Source: Gimesia fumaroli (GTDB lineage: Bacteria; Planctomycetota; Planctomycetia; Planctomycetales; Planctomycetaceae). From it: 64,000 nt of DNA. Position numbers and translations under genes: made by a program. Under the pieces are notes generated by a model. That model had not been told where the DNA came from. It did no database searches and worked only from the letters and a program-made list of their open reading frames with translations. Location: positions 2,703,164 through 2,767,163 of the forward strand of contig NZ_CP037452.1 in NCBI RefSeq assembly GCF_007754425.1, given 5' to 3'. This document shows positions 28,760 to 36,444 of this stretch, in pieces. Each line of letters opens with the position of its first letter. The stretch's first letter is position 1.

Positions 28760-30346
28760 ATGGAGTCGTTCGATCTGTCCGAGCATGGAATCAATGTGGA
28801 TTGGGTGATGCGAAATCCCGATCCCTCGATGCTGTATGAAGAAGCAATTCGTTTTGAACCTGGTGCTTCCATTTCAGATACGGGCGCCTTGATTGCTTAC
28901 TCTGGTGAAAAGACAGGCCGTTCTCCTAAAGATAAACGCGTCGTCAAACATAAAAGCTCGGAAGAAGATATCTGGTGGGGCGATGTGAATTACCCCCTTG
29001 ATCAGCATGCCTTTTATTGCAACCGGGAACGGGCCACCGATTATTTGAATATCTGCCCGCACTTGTATGTGATTGACGCCTTCGCCGGCTGGGACCCTGA
29101 ATATCAGATTAAGGTGCGTGTGATCTGCTCGCGTCCCTATCACGCGTTGTTTATGCATAACATGCTGATTCGTCCGACCGAAGAACAACTGAAAGATTTC
29201 GGTAAACCTGACTATGTGATTTATAACGCGGGCACGTTTCCCGCCAACCGTTTCACAACCGGCATGACGTCCAAAACCAGCGTGGACCTGAGTATTGAAG
29301 ACGGCGAGATTGTGATTCTCGGAACCGAATACGCGGGGGAGATGAAGAAGGGTATTTTCACAGTGATGAATTACCTGATGCCCAAACGCGGGATTCTATC
29401 GATGCACTGCTCGGCGACTGCTGATAAGCAGACGGGGCGTTCTTCGGTTCTATTTGGTCTGTCAGGTACCGGAAAAACAACGCTCTCTGCTGATCCGAAA
29501 CGATATCTGATTGGCGACGACGAACATTGCTGGACTGATAACGGCGTATTCAATATTGAAGGTGGCTGTTACGCGAAAGCCATTTATCTTTCGCGGGAAA
29601 ATGAGCCGGAAATCTTCCAGGCACTGCGTTACGGTTCGGTATTAGAAAACGTGGTGTATGATGAATCGCACCATCACGTCGATTTCAACGATACCAGCTT
29701 CACACAAAATACACGCGGCGCGTATCCGATTGAGTATATGCCCAGTGCCAAAATTCCGTGTGTTTCCGACCATCCGACTGATGTGATTTTCCTCACCTGT
29801 GATGCATTTGGGGTTTTGCCCCCGGTCAGCAAGCTGACCCCAGCGCAAGCCATGTATCATTTTATCAGCGGTTACACTGCGAAGGTCGCAGGCACAGAAA
29901 TGGGTGTGAACGAACCCGAGGCGACGTTCTCTCCCTGTTTTGGCGGGCCGTTCCTGGTCTGGCATCCGGGAAAATATGCGGATCTGTTGGCAGAAAAGAT
30001 TACGAAGTACAACGCGAATGTCTGGCTGGTCAATACCGGCTGGAACGGCGGCGCGTACGGCGTGGGGAATCGGATCAGTCTGCAGCACACGCGGGCGATT
30101 ATCGACGCCATTCATTCGGGAACGCTGAATCACGCGCCAACCGAAGTCGACCCGATTTTTGGAACGGCGACAGTGACGAAGTGTCCTGATGTTGATTCCA
30201 AGATGCTGGTGCCTCATAATTCCTGGGCAGATCAAAGTGCCTACAAAGCGACCGCAATTAAACTGGCAACCAAGTTTAACGAGAATTTCATGAAATACGC
30301 GTCCGGTGTTTCGGAAGAAGTTCTCGCTGCGGCGCCGCGGGTTTAG
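28760..30346 (+). CDS. pckA: Phosphoenolpyruvate carboxykinase (ATP)
   Basis: Converts oxaloacetate and ATP to phosphoenolpyruvate, CO2 and ADP, the entry to gluconeogenesis. It has the N-terminal YSGEKTGRSPKDKRVV substrate loop, the kinase-1a P-loop FGLSGTGKTTLSAD (about residues 230-243), kinase-2 LIGDDEHCW and the NTGWNGGAYGVGNR adenine-binding region. The ATP-type spacing is normal, and the length of 528 residues fits. Single gene, followed by a hairpin. Confidence 0.97.
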   Translation: MESFDLSEHGINVDWVMRNPDPSMLYEEAIRFEPGASISDTGALIAYSGEKTGRSPKDKRVVKHKSSEEDIWWGDVNYPLDQHAFYCNRERATDYLNICPHLYVIDAFAGWDPEYQIKVRVICSRPYHALFMHNMLIRPTEEQLKDFGKPDYVIYNAGTFPANRFTTGMTSKTSVDLSIEDGEIVILGTEYAGEMKKGIFTVMNYLMPKRGILSMHCSATADKQTGRSSVLFGLSGTGKTTLSADPKRYLIGDDEHCWTDNGVFNIEGGCYAKAIYLSRENEPEIFQALRYGSVLENVVYDESHHHVDFNDTSFTQNTRGAYPIEYMPSAKIPCVSDHPTDVIFLTCDAFGVLPPVSKLTPAQAMYHFISGYTAKVAGTEMGVNEPEATFSPCFGGPFLVWHPGKYADLLAEKITKYNANVWLVNTGWNGGAYGVGNRISLQHTRAIIDAIHSGTLNHAPTEVDPIFGTATVTKCPDVDSKMLVPHNSWADQSAYKATAIKLATKFNENFMKYASGVSEEVLAAAPRV

Positions 30347-30362
30347 TTTCCGCAGGGAGATC

Positions 30363-30391
30363 ACCTGACAGGAACGTGTTGCCTGTCAGGT
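30363..30391 (+). terminator. Hairpin downstream of pckA
   Basis: A perfect 10-bp inverted repeat ACCTGACAGG (30363-30372)/CCTGTCAGGT (30382-30391) with a 9-nt loop, 17 nt after the pckA stop. There is no T run directly after it, so it could be a Rho-type or mRNA-protecting hairpin instead of a classical terminator. Confidence 0.55.
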
Positions 30392-30577
30392 AGTATCTGA
30401 TCGGCTCTGTTTTTGCGACTTGTTTCTCTCTGTTGCGTGGTGATGAAATGCGGATTACGGTACGATTTCTATTGACTGCGATCTGAATCAAACCGGCGTG
30501 CATGCTTGACATTTATACAATGACTTGTTCGAATTCGAAAAACAAAATCGATTAAAACAAGAAGAAGGAAATGTAGA

Positions 30578-31327
30578 ATGTCAAAACTCAATCAAATCAT
30601 TGCCGTTGCTAACGGCAAGAAAACTAAGACCACGCGCGAGATCACGGAATCCTACAAGAAAGTTCAGAAGTCTGCCCTGTTTGAAGGAATCTCGCGGACT
30701 TATCAGCCCATTGATGACGAGGGGGAAACGTTCCCGCCGGAAAAGAAAAACATCCAGTATTCTGTTCCGAAAGCCATTGAAGAGGTCTCGAAATCTCTGG
30801 CTGGTTTATTTGATATTGTGGCGACGCAGGATTGGGCGAATACCCAGGCCAAGGCCGATATTGTCGTTGATGAGCAGACTATTCTGAGCGATGTGCCTGT
30901 GACTTATATGCTGTTCCTGGAGAAGCAGTTACAGGACGTACAAACTTTTGTTTCGTCACTCCCCGTGCTTGATCCTGCTGAAAACTGGCAGTGGTCGGAC
31001 GCCGCAAACTGCTATGGCAGCGAAGTCACGCAAACCAACAAGACTAAAAAGGTCTTGCGAAACCATGTGAAAGCGGAAGCGACCGAACACCATCCCGCGC
31101 AGGTGGAGACCTACAGCGAAGATGTTGTGGTTGGAAAATGGAACACAATCAAATTTTCGGGCGCGGTGCCGGCGACTGAAAAGAACTCGATGCTGGAACG
31201 CGTGGGGCGGTTGATTGATGCGGTCAAATTTGCACGCGAGACGGCCAACATGACGGAGGTGACCTCGGTCGATGTATCGCGGCCAATCTTCAACTATCTG
31301 TTCCAGACGACGATCTCGGCTGAATAA
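30578..31327 (+). CDS. Conserved protein of unknown function (DUF7873-like)
   Basis: Protein of 249 residues, soluble, without signal peptide or membrane helix. The start at 30578 follows AAGAAGGAA. Motif-like stretches are LNQIIAVANGKK, GISRTYQPIDDEGETFPPE, FDIVATQDWANTQAKADIV, VTYMLFLEKQLQD, RNHVKAEATEHHPAQVE and KFSGAVPA. I recall very similar proteins in actinobacteria and planctomycetes that have no known role. The many charged and conserved residues suggest an enzyme or nucleic-acid binder, but nothing proves it. It ends 9 nt upstream of the -35 box of the RNA locus. Confidence 0.75.
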   Translation: MSKLNQIIAVANGKKTKTTREITESYKKVQKSALFEGISRTYQPIDDEGETFPPEKKNIQYSVPKAIEEVSKSLAGLFDIVATQDWANTQAKADIVVDEQTILSDVPVTYMLFLEKQLQDVQTFVSSLPVLDPAENWQWSDAANCYGSEVTQTNKTKKVLRNHVKAEATEHHPAQVETYSEDVVVGKWNTIKFSGAVPATEKNSMLERVGRLIDAVKFARETANMTEVTSVDVSRPIFNYLFQTTISAE

Positions 31328-31335
31328 GCCGCGGA

Positions 31336-31363
31336 TTGCAAACGTTTCTGTATCTGGTATGAT
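31336..31363 (+). promoter_or_regulatory. Sigma70-type promoter of the RNA locus
   Basis: The -35 is TTGCAA (31336-31341), the spacer 16 nt, and the -10 TATGAT (31358-31363) is preceded by TGG (an extended -10). The start of transcription would be near 31370. No ribosome site or long frame follows; what follows is structured RNA. Confidence 0.75.
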
Positions 31364-31426
31364 ACGTTTTAAGAGTCGCACTCACAATCGTAGAGTGCAA
31401 GATTTAGTATCAGGCTCAAACTGATC

Positions 31427-31526
31427 TGTTCGCAGCATTGAGTTGCAGGTTCGAGTCCTGCCCTCGCCACATTGAGAATGTTTTTCTGGCGAGGTAGCCC
31501 AATGGCAGAGGTAGATGTCGCGAACA
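31427..31526 (+). tRNA. Circularly permuted tRNA-like module A
   Basis: The canonical tRNA parts are present in swapped order. First half: anticodon-stem strand GCATT (31435-31439), 5-nt variable loop, T stem GCAGG/CCTGC with loop TTCGAGT (31445-31461), acceptor strand CCTCGCC (31462-31468) and discriminator A (31469). Second half: acceptor strand GGCGAGG (31488-31494), T8 A9, D arm with GCC (31497-31499)/GGT (31510-31512) and the GG pair at 31504-31505, position 26 A, and anticodon-stem strand GATGT (31514-31518). Acceptor pairing is 7 of 7. In place of an anticodon loop, TGTTCGC (31427-31433) pairs with GCGAACA (31520-31526). CCA is not encoded. All segment lengths are those of a standard tRNA. 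Confidence 0.6.
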
Positions 31527-31596
31527 CAAATGAAGTTTAGATTATCACTCTAGACTCATTTGCACTGGTTGTTGTCTCGACTGCCGGAAGTAACTA

Positions 31597-31706
31597 CTCG
31601 AAAATGCGAGTTCGATTCTCGCCCCCTTCACTTATGTGTGCTAATCAAGCGTGTAATTGACGTTTGAAATCTTGAAGGGGTGGACTTAATGGTAAGGTCG
31701 TTCGAG
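31597..31706 (+). tRNA. Circularly permuted tRNA-like module B
   Basis: First half: strand CTCGAA (31597-31602), short variable region, T stem GCGAG/CTCGC with loop TTCGATT (31606-31622), acceptor strand CCCCTTC (31623-31629) and discriminator A (31630). Second half: acceptor strand GAAGGGG (31674-31680), then a D arm with GACT/GGTC or ACTT/AGGT pairing and the GG pair at 31691-31692, and strand TTCGAG (31701-31706), which pairs with CTCGAA. Acceptor pairing is 7 of 7 and the T stem 5 of 5. The variable region is only 3 nt and one extra base precedes the D stem, so it is a little less canonical than module A. No anticodon loop and no encoded CCA. Confidence 0.55.
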
Positions 31707-31773
31707 CGATAGATTAAACGAAGGCTTAAACGGATACTGTCAACGACCAACGACTGAAAGTCAGTGCATCCAC

Positions 31774-31815
31774 GCCCACCACGGCAAGGTTAGACCTGTG
31801 GTGGGCACTTTTTTT
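31774..31815 (+). terminator. Strong intrinsic terminator of the RNA locus
   Basis: The 9-bp stem GCCCACCAC (31774-31782)/GTGGTGGGC (31798-31806), with an inner AGGT/ACCT helix, is followed by AC and seven T (31809-31815). It ends 8 nt before the convergent endonuclease V stop. Confidence 0.92.
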
Positions 31816-31823
31816 ACAGCCAC

Positions 31824-32342
31824 TCAGGTTTCAGTTATTTCGTCGTCTGCTCTACAGATCTGGTCAACACGTTTGAGCAGCGTGGGGAAACGAAACGCTC
31901 CGTGCATCGTGGTGATTTTGCATTTTGCCTCGGAGAGTGAAATGCCGAGAGAAGTCACGTAGAGTGGATTCTGACTTTCTCCCCGATAGATGCGGGTTTC
32001 ATCGGGGGTATTCGCGAAACGAGATTTGGCGACACCGATGACAGGAATTTGCTCGTTCAGCTGGTGAAAGAGGTGCGCTCCCAGGCCGGGCCGTTGGTCC
32101 TGTCCCAGCGTAACGAAGCCGTCGATGACGATGGTTTCCAGAGGATGGTCAATGTCATGAATCAGTTCCAGCAGGCAGGGAAGTTCTCGTTTGAAAAAAC
32201 TGCCGGGTTCGTAAGGAGCGATCTGGGGAATAGTTTTTACCAGAGTTGCTTCAACAGCATCCGATTCCCATTCTTGAAACAAAATGCCAGCTACCTTCGC
32301 GAAATCATCGTCTCGGTAATGTACGTCGAGGACCAGTTTCAA
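31824..32342 (-). CDS. nfi: Endonuclease V-like protein
   Basis: Endonuclease V cuts DNA or RNA next to deaminated bases such as inosine. The family core is visible: LVLDVHYRDDDFAKVAG (first catalytic Asp and the Tyr wedge), YEPGSFFKRELPCLLELI with the catalytic Glu, VIDGFVTLGQDQRPGLGAHLF with the third acidic residue, and PVIGVAKSRF with the conserved Lys. At 172 residues it is shorter than the usual 210-230. The only in-frame start is a TTG at 32342, because a stop lies just upstream. It is convergent with the RNA locus. Confidence 0.83.
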   Translation of the reverse strand: MKLVLDVHYRDDDFAKVAGILFQEWESDAVEATLVKTIPQIAPYEPGSFFKRELPCLLELIHDIDHPLETIVIDGFVTLGQDQRPGLGAHLFHQLNEQIPVIGVAKSRFANTPDETRIYRGESQNPLYVTSLGISLSEAKCKITTMHGAFRFPTLLKRVDQICRADDEITET

Positions 32343-32429
32343 AATATAAGGCTTTCATTAACGGCTATTATAAGTAAGATATGCTGATTTCAGGCAAGCA
32401 TTATCAACTGCTAGAGGAATTGTGATTGA

Positions 32430-32729
32430 ATGCTATCGTTGCTCTTTCCCTTTGGGATTTATATTGGGATACCGTTGTTTGCCTTGATCATCATTCATTG
32501 GGGAAAATCGAAGGCCTTTCTGGTCTTTGTCGCTGCATGGTTTTTGGGTGGTATCTTGGCGTCAGAACGGTTGATTCAGATGGAAGTCCATACACCGGAT
32601 TCTGATCTGGATATTGTGTTTGGTATCTTTCTTTTGAGCCATGGATTTCTGTTAGGCATCTATTATGGGCTGATCATACTGGGATATCATCTGTTTCACA
32701 AATTGATAAAAAAGTTGATTCAGCCATGA
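32430..32729 (+). CDS. Small membrane protein, hypothetical
   Basis: Protein of 99 residues made almost entirely of three predicted membrane helices (about 5-24, 28-46 and 63-90), ending in a basic tail (FHKLIKKLIQP). GAGGAA lies 12 nt upstream of the ATG. It is followed after 16 nt by the DUF6940-like gene and may be co-transcribed. No family is recognised. Confidence 0.55.
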   Translation: MLSLLFPFGIYIGIPLFALIIIHWGKSKAFLVFVAAWFLGGILASERLIQMEVHTPDSDLDIVFGIFLLSHGFLLGIYYGLIILGYHLFHKLIKKLIQP

Positions 32730-32745
32730 AGAGAAGGGGTGATGG

Positions 32746-33348
32746 ATGTGGAATGTTCAAGTCAATCAGCCGACTGACCATCGCATTCTCAGATTCACCG
32801 TTGAGAATGAATCTGATCCCGTCTCGTATGCGGACGTTCTCAATCTCTGGCAGCAGGACACGGAATTTTGCGCCTGGTTCGTCTCTGTGTTAGCAGACGC
32901 TCCTTTTTCTGCTTTTCGCTGGGAGACGCCGCCTGTCTCGACGAAAACTATCGACAGACCCTTTGAATTCGTGCTGATTGACAGCCCGGGGCTGGCAGAA
33001 TATCCGGACGAAAAGACATTCGCGACGCATTTTTGTGATGCTGATGATACCGGGGTCGTTGTTTTTCCGAATCTGAGAAAAGATGCGACTCTGGTGGTGC
33101 CTTGCCCCCTGGTCGCGGCAACGGCCTACGGGCATCTGGCGGCTTTTATTCGCGAGGCTCCTGAACTGCAGAAACGGGAATTGTGGAAAGCCGTTGGTAC
33201 GGCAATGCAGAAGCGGTTCAGTTCAAAACCGGTCTGGCTGAGTACTGCGGGGGCCGGTGTTTCCTGGCTGCATGTTCGGCTCGATGATCGTCCTAAGTAT
33301 TATCACTATCAAGCATATCGAGGGATGGAATCGAATGGATTCAATTAA
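32746..33348 (+). CDS. DUF6940-like protein
   Basis: Protein of 200 residues with a good ribosome site (GAGAAGGGG). Conserved-looking stretches are VSYADVLNLWQQDTEFCAWF, FRWETPP, FEFVLIDSPGLA, FPNLRKDATLVVPCPL, TAYGHLAAFIREAP and WLSTAGAGVSWLHVRLD...YYHYQAYR. This pattern matches an uncharacterised protein family (DUF6940) as far as I can recall. No function is known. It is soluble, without signal peptide. Confidence 0.72.
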   Translation: MWNVQVNQPTDHRILRFTVENESDPVSYADVLNLWQQDTEFCAWFVSVLADAPFSAFRWETPPVSTKTIDRPFEFVLIDSPGLAEYPDEKTFATHFCDADDTGVVVFPNLRKDATLVVPCPLVAATAYGHLAAFIREAPELQKRELWKAVGTAMQKRFSSKPVWLSTAGAGVSWLHVRLDDRPKYYHYQAYRGMESNGFN

Positions 33349-33433
33349 GGCATATCCCTCCACATTTGCCATCTTGAATTATCTCTAACTCGTTGTGGAG
33401 AAATGCGCTATGTTGAATTGGTCTTGACAGAAA

Positions 33434-34813
33434 ATGAAATTCTTTCGTACTCTGCCGCAGCTTTTTCTGACTTCTCTCCCATCTATCTTTCAGGCAATTC
33501 CGATCATGAATTCTGACAAGGGCTCCTCTGTAAAACAACCTGCGACAGCCCCAAAACAGGCACAACGGGTATTGGGAGTTTGTTATGGCGGGGGGCATGT
33601 TTTGATGCTGATTCCAGTATTGGAGCATCTCCGGTCATTGGGCTATGAGGTACATGTGCTTGGGCTGACAGCCGCTGGCATTCCCTTAACAGAGGCCGGT
33701 TTTGAACCGTTGGGCTTTCTGGATTTTTTAAAGGATGACGATACCCGGGCGATTGAACATGGCAAACGGCTGGCGGAGAAAATGCACTGTGATGGTAAGG
33801 TGGTTTCGCTGGAAGAGTCGATTGCGTATCTGGGATTATCCTATGCTGACCTGGAAGATCAACTGGGAGTTGAAGAAGCTGGCGTGGAATTTGAGCGGCT
33901 TGGTCGGCAGGCGTTTTTACCCGTCAGTATTTTGAGACGCGTATTTGATCAGGTACAACCTGATGTGGTGATTACTACCAGTTCCCCCCGTGCGGAGCTG
34001 GCTGCTGTAAAAGTGGCGGCAGAACGGAAAATTCCCTCAGTGGGAATGATTGATCTGTTTGGCGGTCAGGTGATTGGTGGCAGATTGTTGACGGATATTC
34101 TTTCCGATTATGTCTGCGTTCCTTTTGAGGGAACCATTCCGGTTCTGAAAGAATGGAATGTGACGCGCGATCAGATGATGATTACCGGCAATCCCAATTT
34201 GGAATGGGTAACGAAAGTGCCTGCGGTTCAAGATCGAAGCTGGCGTGAACGACATAATCTTAAAGAGACCGATATCCTGGCACTATATGCGATGCAGCCG
34301 GAAACAAGAGACTACTGTGATCTGGTCGAAGACAGTCTGGTTCAGGCCGTCCAACAGAATCCGAATTTGAAAGTGGCGGTTCGTGCGCATCCCTGTCAGC
34401 CGGACTCGGATGCACAGCTGGTTCTGGATCGGTTAGGTGATGCCGGGCTGCCAACGTTTTCGGATTCACTGTCTGAGTTGATCTATGCGTGTGAATTACT
34501 GGTCACGGGAAATTCGACGGTGGCATTGGAAGCGGTTCTGTTGGGACGCAAGGCGGCGTTATTTTATATCAATGAAGATTTGCTGGCACACGGACTGCCG
34601 CTGCATCTGTATTACGACTGGGTTACATTTTCGACCGAAGTCGCACATGGCGCACGTGCGATTTCACAGGTGACCTGCGAAACGATCCAAGATCAACAGC
34701 AACGCAGGGCGAAAGTTTGTAAAGACTGGCACTGTGACGGAAAATCACATATTCGGATAGCGGAGGTGGTTGTGAATGCGATCGAGTCGAAGAAGAATCG
34801 AAATGTTGCTTAG
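33434..34813 (+). CDS. GT-B fold glycosyltransferase/epimerase-like protein
   Basis: The protein opens its Rossmann domain with RVLGVCYGGGHVLMLIPVLEHLRSLGYEVHVLGL, has VVITTSSPRAELAAVKVAAERKIPSVGMIDLFG in the first domain and a second domain with MMITGNPNLEW, VAVRAHPCQPDSD and LLVTGNSTVALEAVLLGRKAALF. This is the layout of GT-B proteins such as UDP-GlcNAc 2-epimerase or lipid-linked glycosyltransferases. The substrate is unknown. The start may be ATG 33434 or the internal ATG 33506; the first 40 residues are not conserved-looking. It is convergent with the next gene, with 12 nt between. Confidence 0.68.
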   Translation: MKFFRTLPQLFLTSLPSIFQAIPIMNSDKGSSVKQPATAPKQAQRVLGVCYGGGHVLMLIPVLEHLRSLGYEVHVLGLTAAGIPLTEAGFEPLGFLDFLKDDDTRAIEHGKRLAEKMHCDGKVVSLEESIAYLGLSYADLEDQLGVEEAGVEFERLGRQAFLPVSILRRVFDQVQPDVVITTSSPRAELAAVKVAAERKIPSVGMIDLFGGQVIGGRLLTDILSDYVCVPFEGTIPVLKEWNVTRDQMMITGNPNLEWVTKVPAVQDRSWRERHNLKETDILALYAMQPETRDYCDLVEDSLVQAVQQNPNLKVAVRAHPCQPDSDAQLVLDRLGDAGLPTFSDSLSELIYACELLVTGNSTVALEAVLLGRKAALFYINEDLLAHGLPLHLYYDWVTFSTEVAHGARAISQVTCETIQDQQQRRAKVCKDWHCDGKSHIRIAEVVVNAIESKKNRNVA

Positions 34814-34825
34814 GTCTTTTGCTGT

Positions 34826-35761
34826 TCAAAATTCTTCAGTGAGTGATGCAAGTGCCTGCCTGACGTCTTCTCTTGTGCCCACAGCGACGAACACACGAAA
34901 GGGATATTCGCCGGCAGGGATTCCCTGTTTGTTATGTACGCGGAAGACGCAGTTCCACTTGACGACCTTAGCTGCTGGAAAACGGAAGCGGCCGTAACCG
35001 GCGTGTTTGAAACCGGGAGAAGGTTGTTCGGGAGAAAAAACGCCCATCGCGTACTGGCCATCTTTGGTACTCAGGATCACTGGCAGGTTTTGTTCACCGG
35101 GACCGTCATCGATGGGGCTCAATTTGCCCGATTTCGGGTTTAAAGTCCAGAACGTTTCAAACTCGGGGGGCATATAGCCGGTGAGTGCTTCAAACTGAGC
35201 AAAGGTGTGTTGCTCGCCGGGAGGAACGGTAAACGTGGTTTTGTATTCGATGACATTATCATGATTCTGATAGCCGATGCGCACCTGTTTGGAAATCAGA
35301 TGATCCGAGAGAACTTTGTCATTCAATGCCGGCCTGTCCGACGATTTCTGGCCGGGGGCTAACCAGAATGCCATACGGGTTGTTGTCTGTAATTCATTTC
35401 CAGCTGCGCGGAGCGAAAGCAGTTTGCTGGACGAGGTGGCCCCGACGCCATCGGAACGGGAGCCGGCTTCGGTCGGGTTAAAGCGTTCTGCCCAGAATTC
35501 GCCGGGCAGGCTGCAATTGAAACTGGCGGCGGACTGCAGTTGCCGACCGTGGTCGAAACTGTCGATGAATTCTTTCCCGTTCCAGGTGAGGGAATGAATG
35601 GCGCCCGCCAGCCGATTCGTGGTGGTGATGACAATTTCAGAGTTACCCGCTTTATAGCGGATAATCGCGTTGCCGTCAGGGGGATTATCTGCGAGTAATA
35701 CTTGAGCGAATCCGATCGCGCAGAACAAAAACAAGGTGGTTTTGAAATAGCGGACGAGCAT
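34826..35761 (-). CDS. Secreted planctomycete protein, unknown
   Basis: Protein of 311 residues with a signal peptide (FKTTLFLFCAIGFAQVLLA). The mature part is beta-rich: IIRYKAGNSEIVITTTNRLAGAIHSLTWNGKEFID, then FNPTEAGSRSDG, then YKTTFTVPPGEQHTFAQFEALTGYMPPEFETFW. The C-terminus is VKWNCVFRVHNKQGIPAGEYPFRVFVAVGT. The overall look is of a carbohydrate-active or galactose-mutarotase-like beta-sandwich, but I cannot name a family or catalytic residues. Monocistronic. Confidence 0.65.
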   Translation of the reverse strand: MLVRYFKTTLFLFCAIGFAQVLLADNPPDGNAIIRYKAGNSEIVITTTNRLAGAIHSLTWNGKEFIDSFDHGRQLQSAASFNCSLPGEFWAERFNPTEAGSRSDGVGATSSSKLLSLRAAGNELQTTTRMAFWLAPGQKSSDRPALNDKVLSDHLISKQVRIGYQNHDNVIEYKTTFTVPPGEQHTFAQFEALTGYMPPEFETFWTLNPKSGKLSPIDDGPGEQNLPVILSTKDGQYAMGVFSPEQPSPGFKHAGYGRFRFPAAKVVKWNCVFRVHNKQGIPAGEYPFRVFVAVGTREDVRQALASLTEEF

Positions 35762-35983
35762 GTTGAATTCCCGTATTCTGAGATGGATGACCTTAAGATC
35801 ATAGATTGTATTTGATCTAAGTGGGATCTGAAATGGTTAGATTGATGTGTATGAGTGAAATATTGGCTCCTGTTCGGCTGATGAAATAGAGAAGCTGGTG
35901 TTTCAGATCTTAATTCAGGATAATTACATGGATAAAAATACAATGCCATTGATGAATTTTCAGTAGATTAGAATGGGGCTGGT

Positions 35984-36370
35984 ATGGTTGGGAGAACGCA
36001 GATTATCAAGGGAGCCTTGATACTGTTTCTGGTTGCTCTAATTTCATCGCTCATCTTACTGGTCGTAATTCTGCAAAACTCATTTCGCGCGATGCGGGAA
36101 TTTTCAGATTTGTGGAATACGTCAGATACCCTGATGCATTATGTGAGACAACAAAAGAAATGGCCGGAGGAGTTCGAAAATCTGAATGAGACGTTCCCAG
36201 TCTACAGGCCAGGGTTTAATGCCGAGGATATGGTGTCGCTCAAAGAACAGGTCGAGGTAAATTTTGACATTGATTTCAGCCAGCCTGCGCGATCGGATGA
36301 GTGGTTTGTGCGTCTCAAAAGTGGCCGTATGCCGCTGGAGCAAAAGAACGCCAATGGATCGCATTCGTGA
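35984..36370 (+). CDS. Small single-TM protein, hypothetical
   Basis: Protein of 128 residues with one N-terminal membrane helix (about 8-32, GALILFLVALISSLILLVVIL) and a soluble C-terminal part. The region near residues 85-112 (VEVNFDIDFSQPARSDEWFVRLKSG) has a decayed copy at 46506-46634, which supports both as a real family. No function is known. Confidence 0.6.
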   Translation: MVGRTQIIKGALILFLVALISSLILLVVILQNSFRAMREFSDLWNTSDTLMHYVRQQKKWPEEFENLNETFPVYRPGFNAEDMVSLKEQVEVNFDIDFSQPARSDEWFVRLKSGRMPLEQKNANGSHS

Positions 36371-36444
36371 CGCTGTGAGCAAGTTGTATGCGGAATAAAC
36401 TGGTTCTCAAGCAGATAAAATATCAATGGCATCCGGTAAACATT

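Larger units (their letters stand above)
31370..31815 (+). ncRNA. Structured RNA gene with two permuted tRNA-like modules
   Basis: Promoter and intrinsic terminator delimit a transcript of about 445 nt without a coding frame. In order it contains: a leader with hairpin GCACTC/GAGTGC (31378-31398); the 3' half of module A; a 18-nt spacer; the 5' half of module A; a linker with a 14-bp hairpin (31527-31562); the 3' half of module B; a 43-nt spacer; the 5' half of module B; a tail; and the terminator. The tRNA halves pair only A with A and B with B. If RNase P and the 3'-end enzymes act at the acceptor ends, the transcript would fall into three RNAs held together by two split cloverleaves. This arrangement does not match a standard tRNA cluster or a tmRNA that I know. 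The function is unknown. Confidence 0.7.

Noticed and set aside
31488-31630. One tRNA with a long intron
   Set aside because: The 5' acceptor GGCGAGG and the 3' acceptor CCCCTTC do not pair; each pairs with its other neighbour instead.
31370-31815. tmRNA (ssrA), one-piece or permuted
   Set aside because: The D arms are canonical, no G3-U70 type alanine identity is seen, and no tag ending in ALAA is found. The short frame from the ATG at 31502 (12 codons, ending EV) does not look like a tag.
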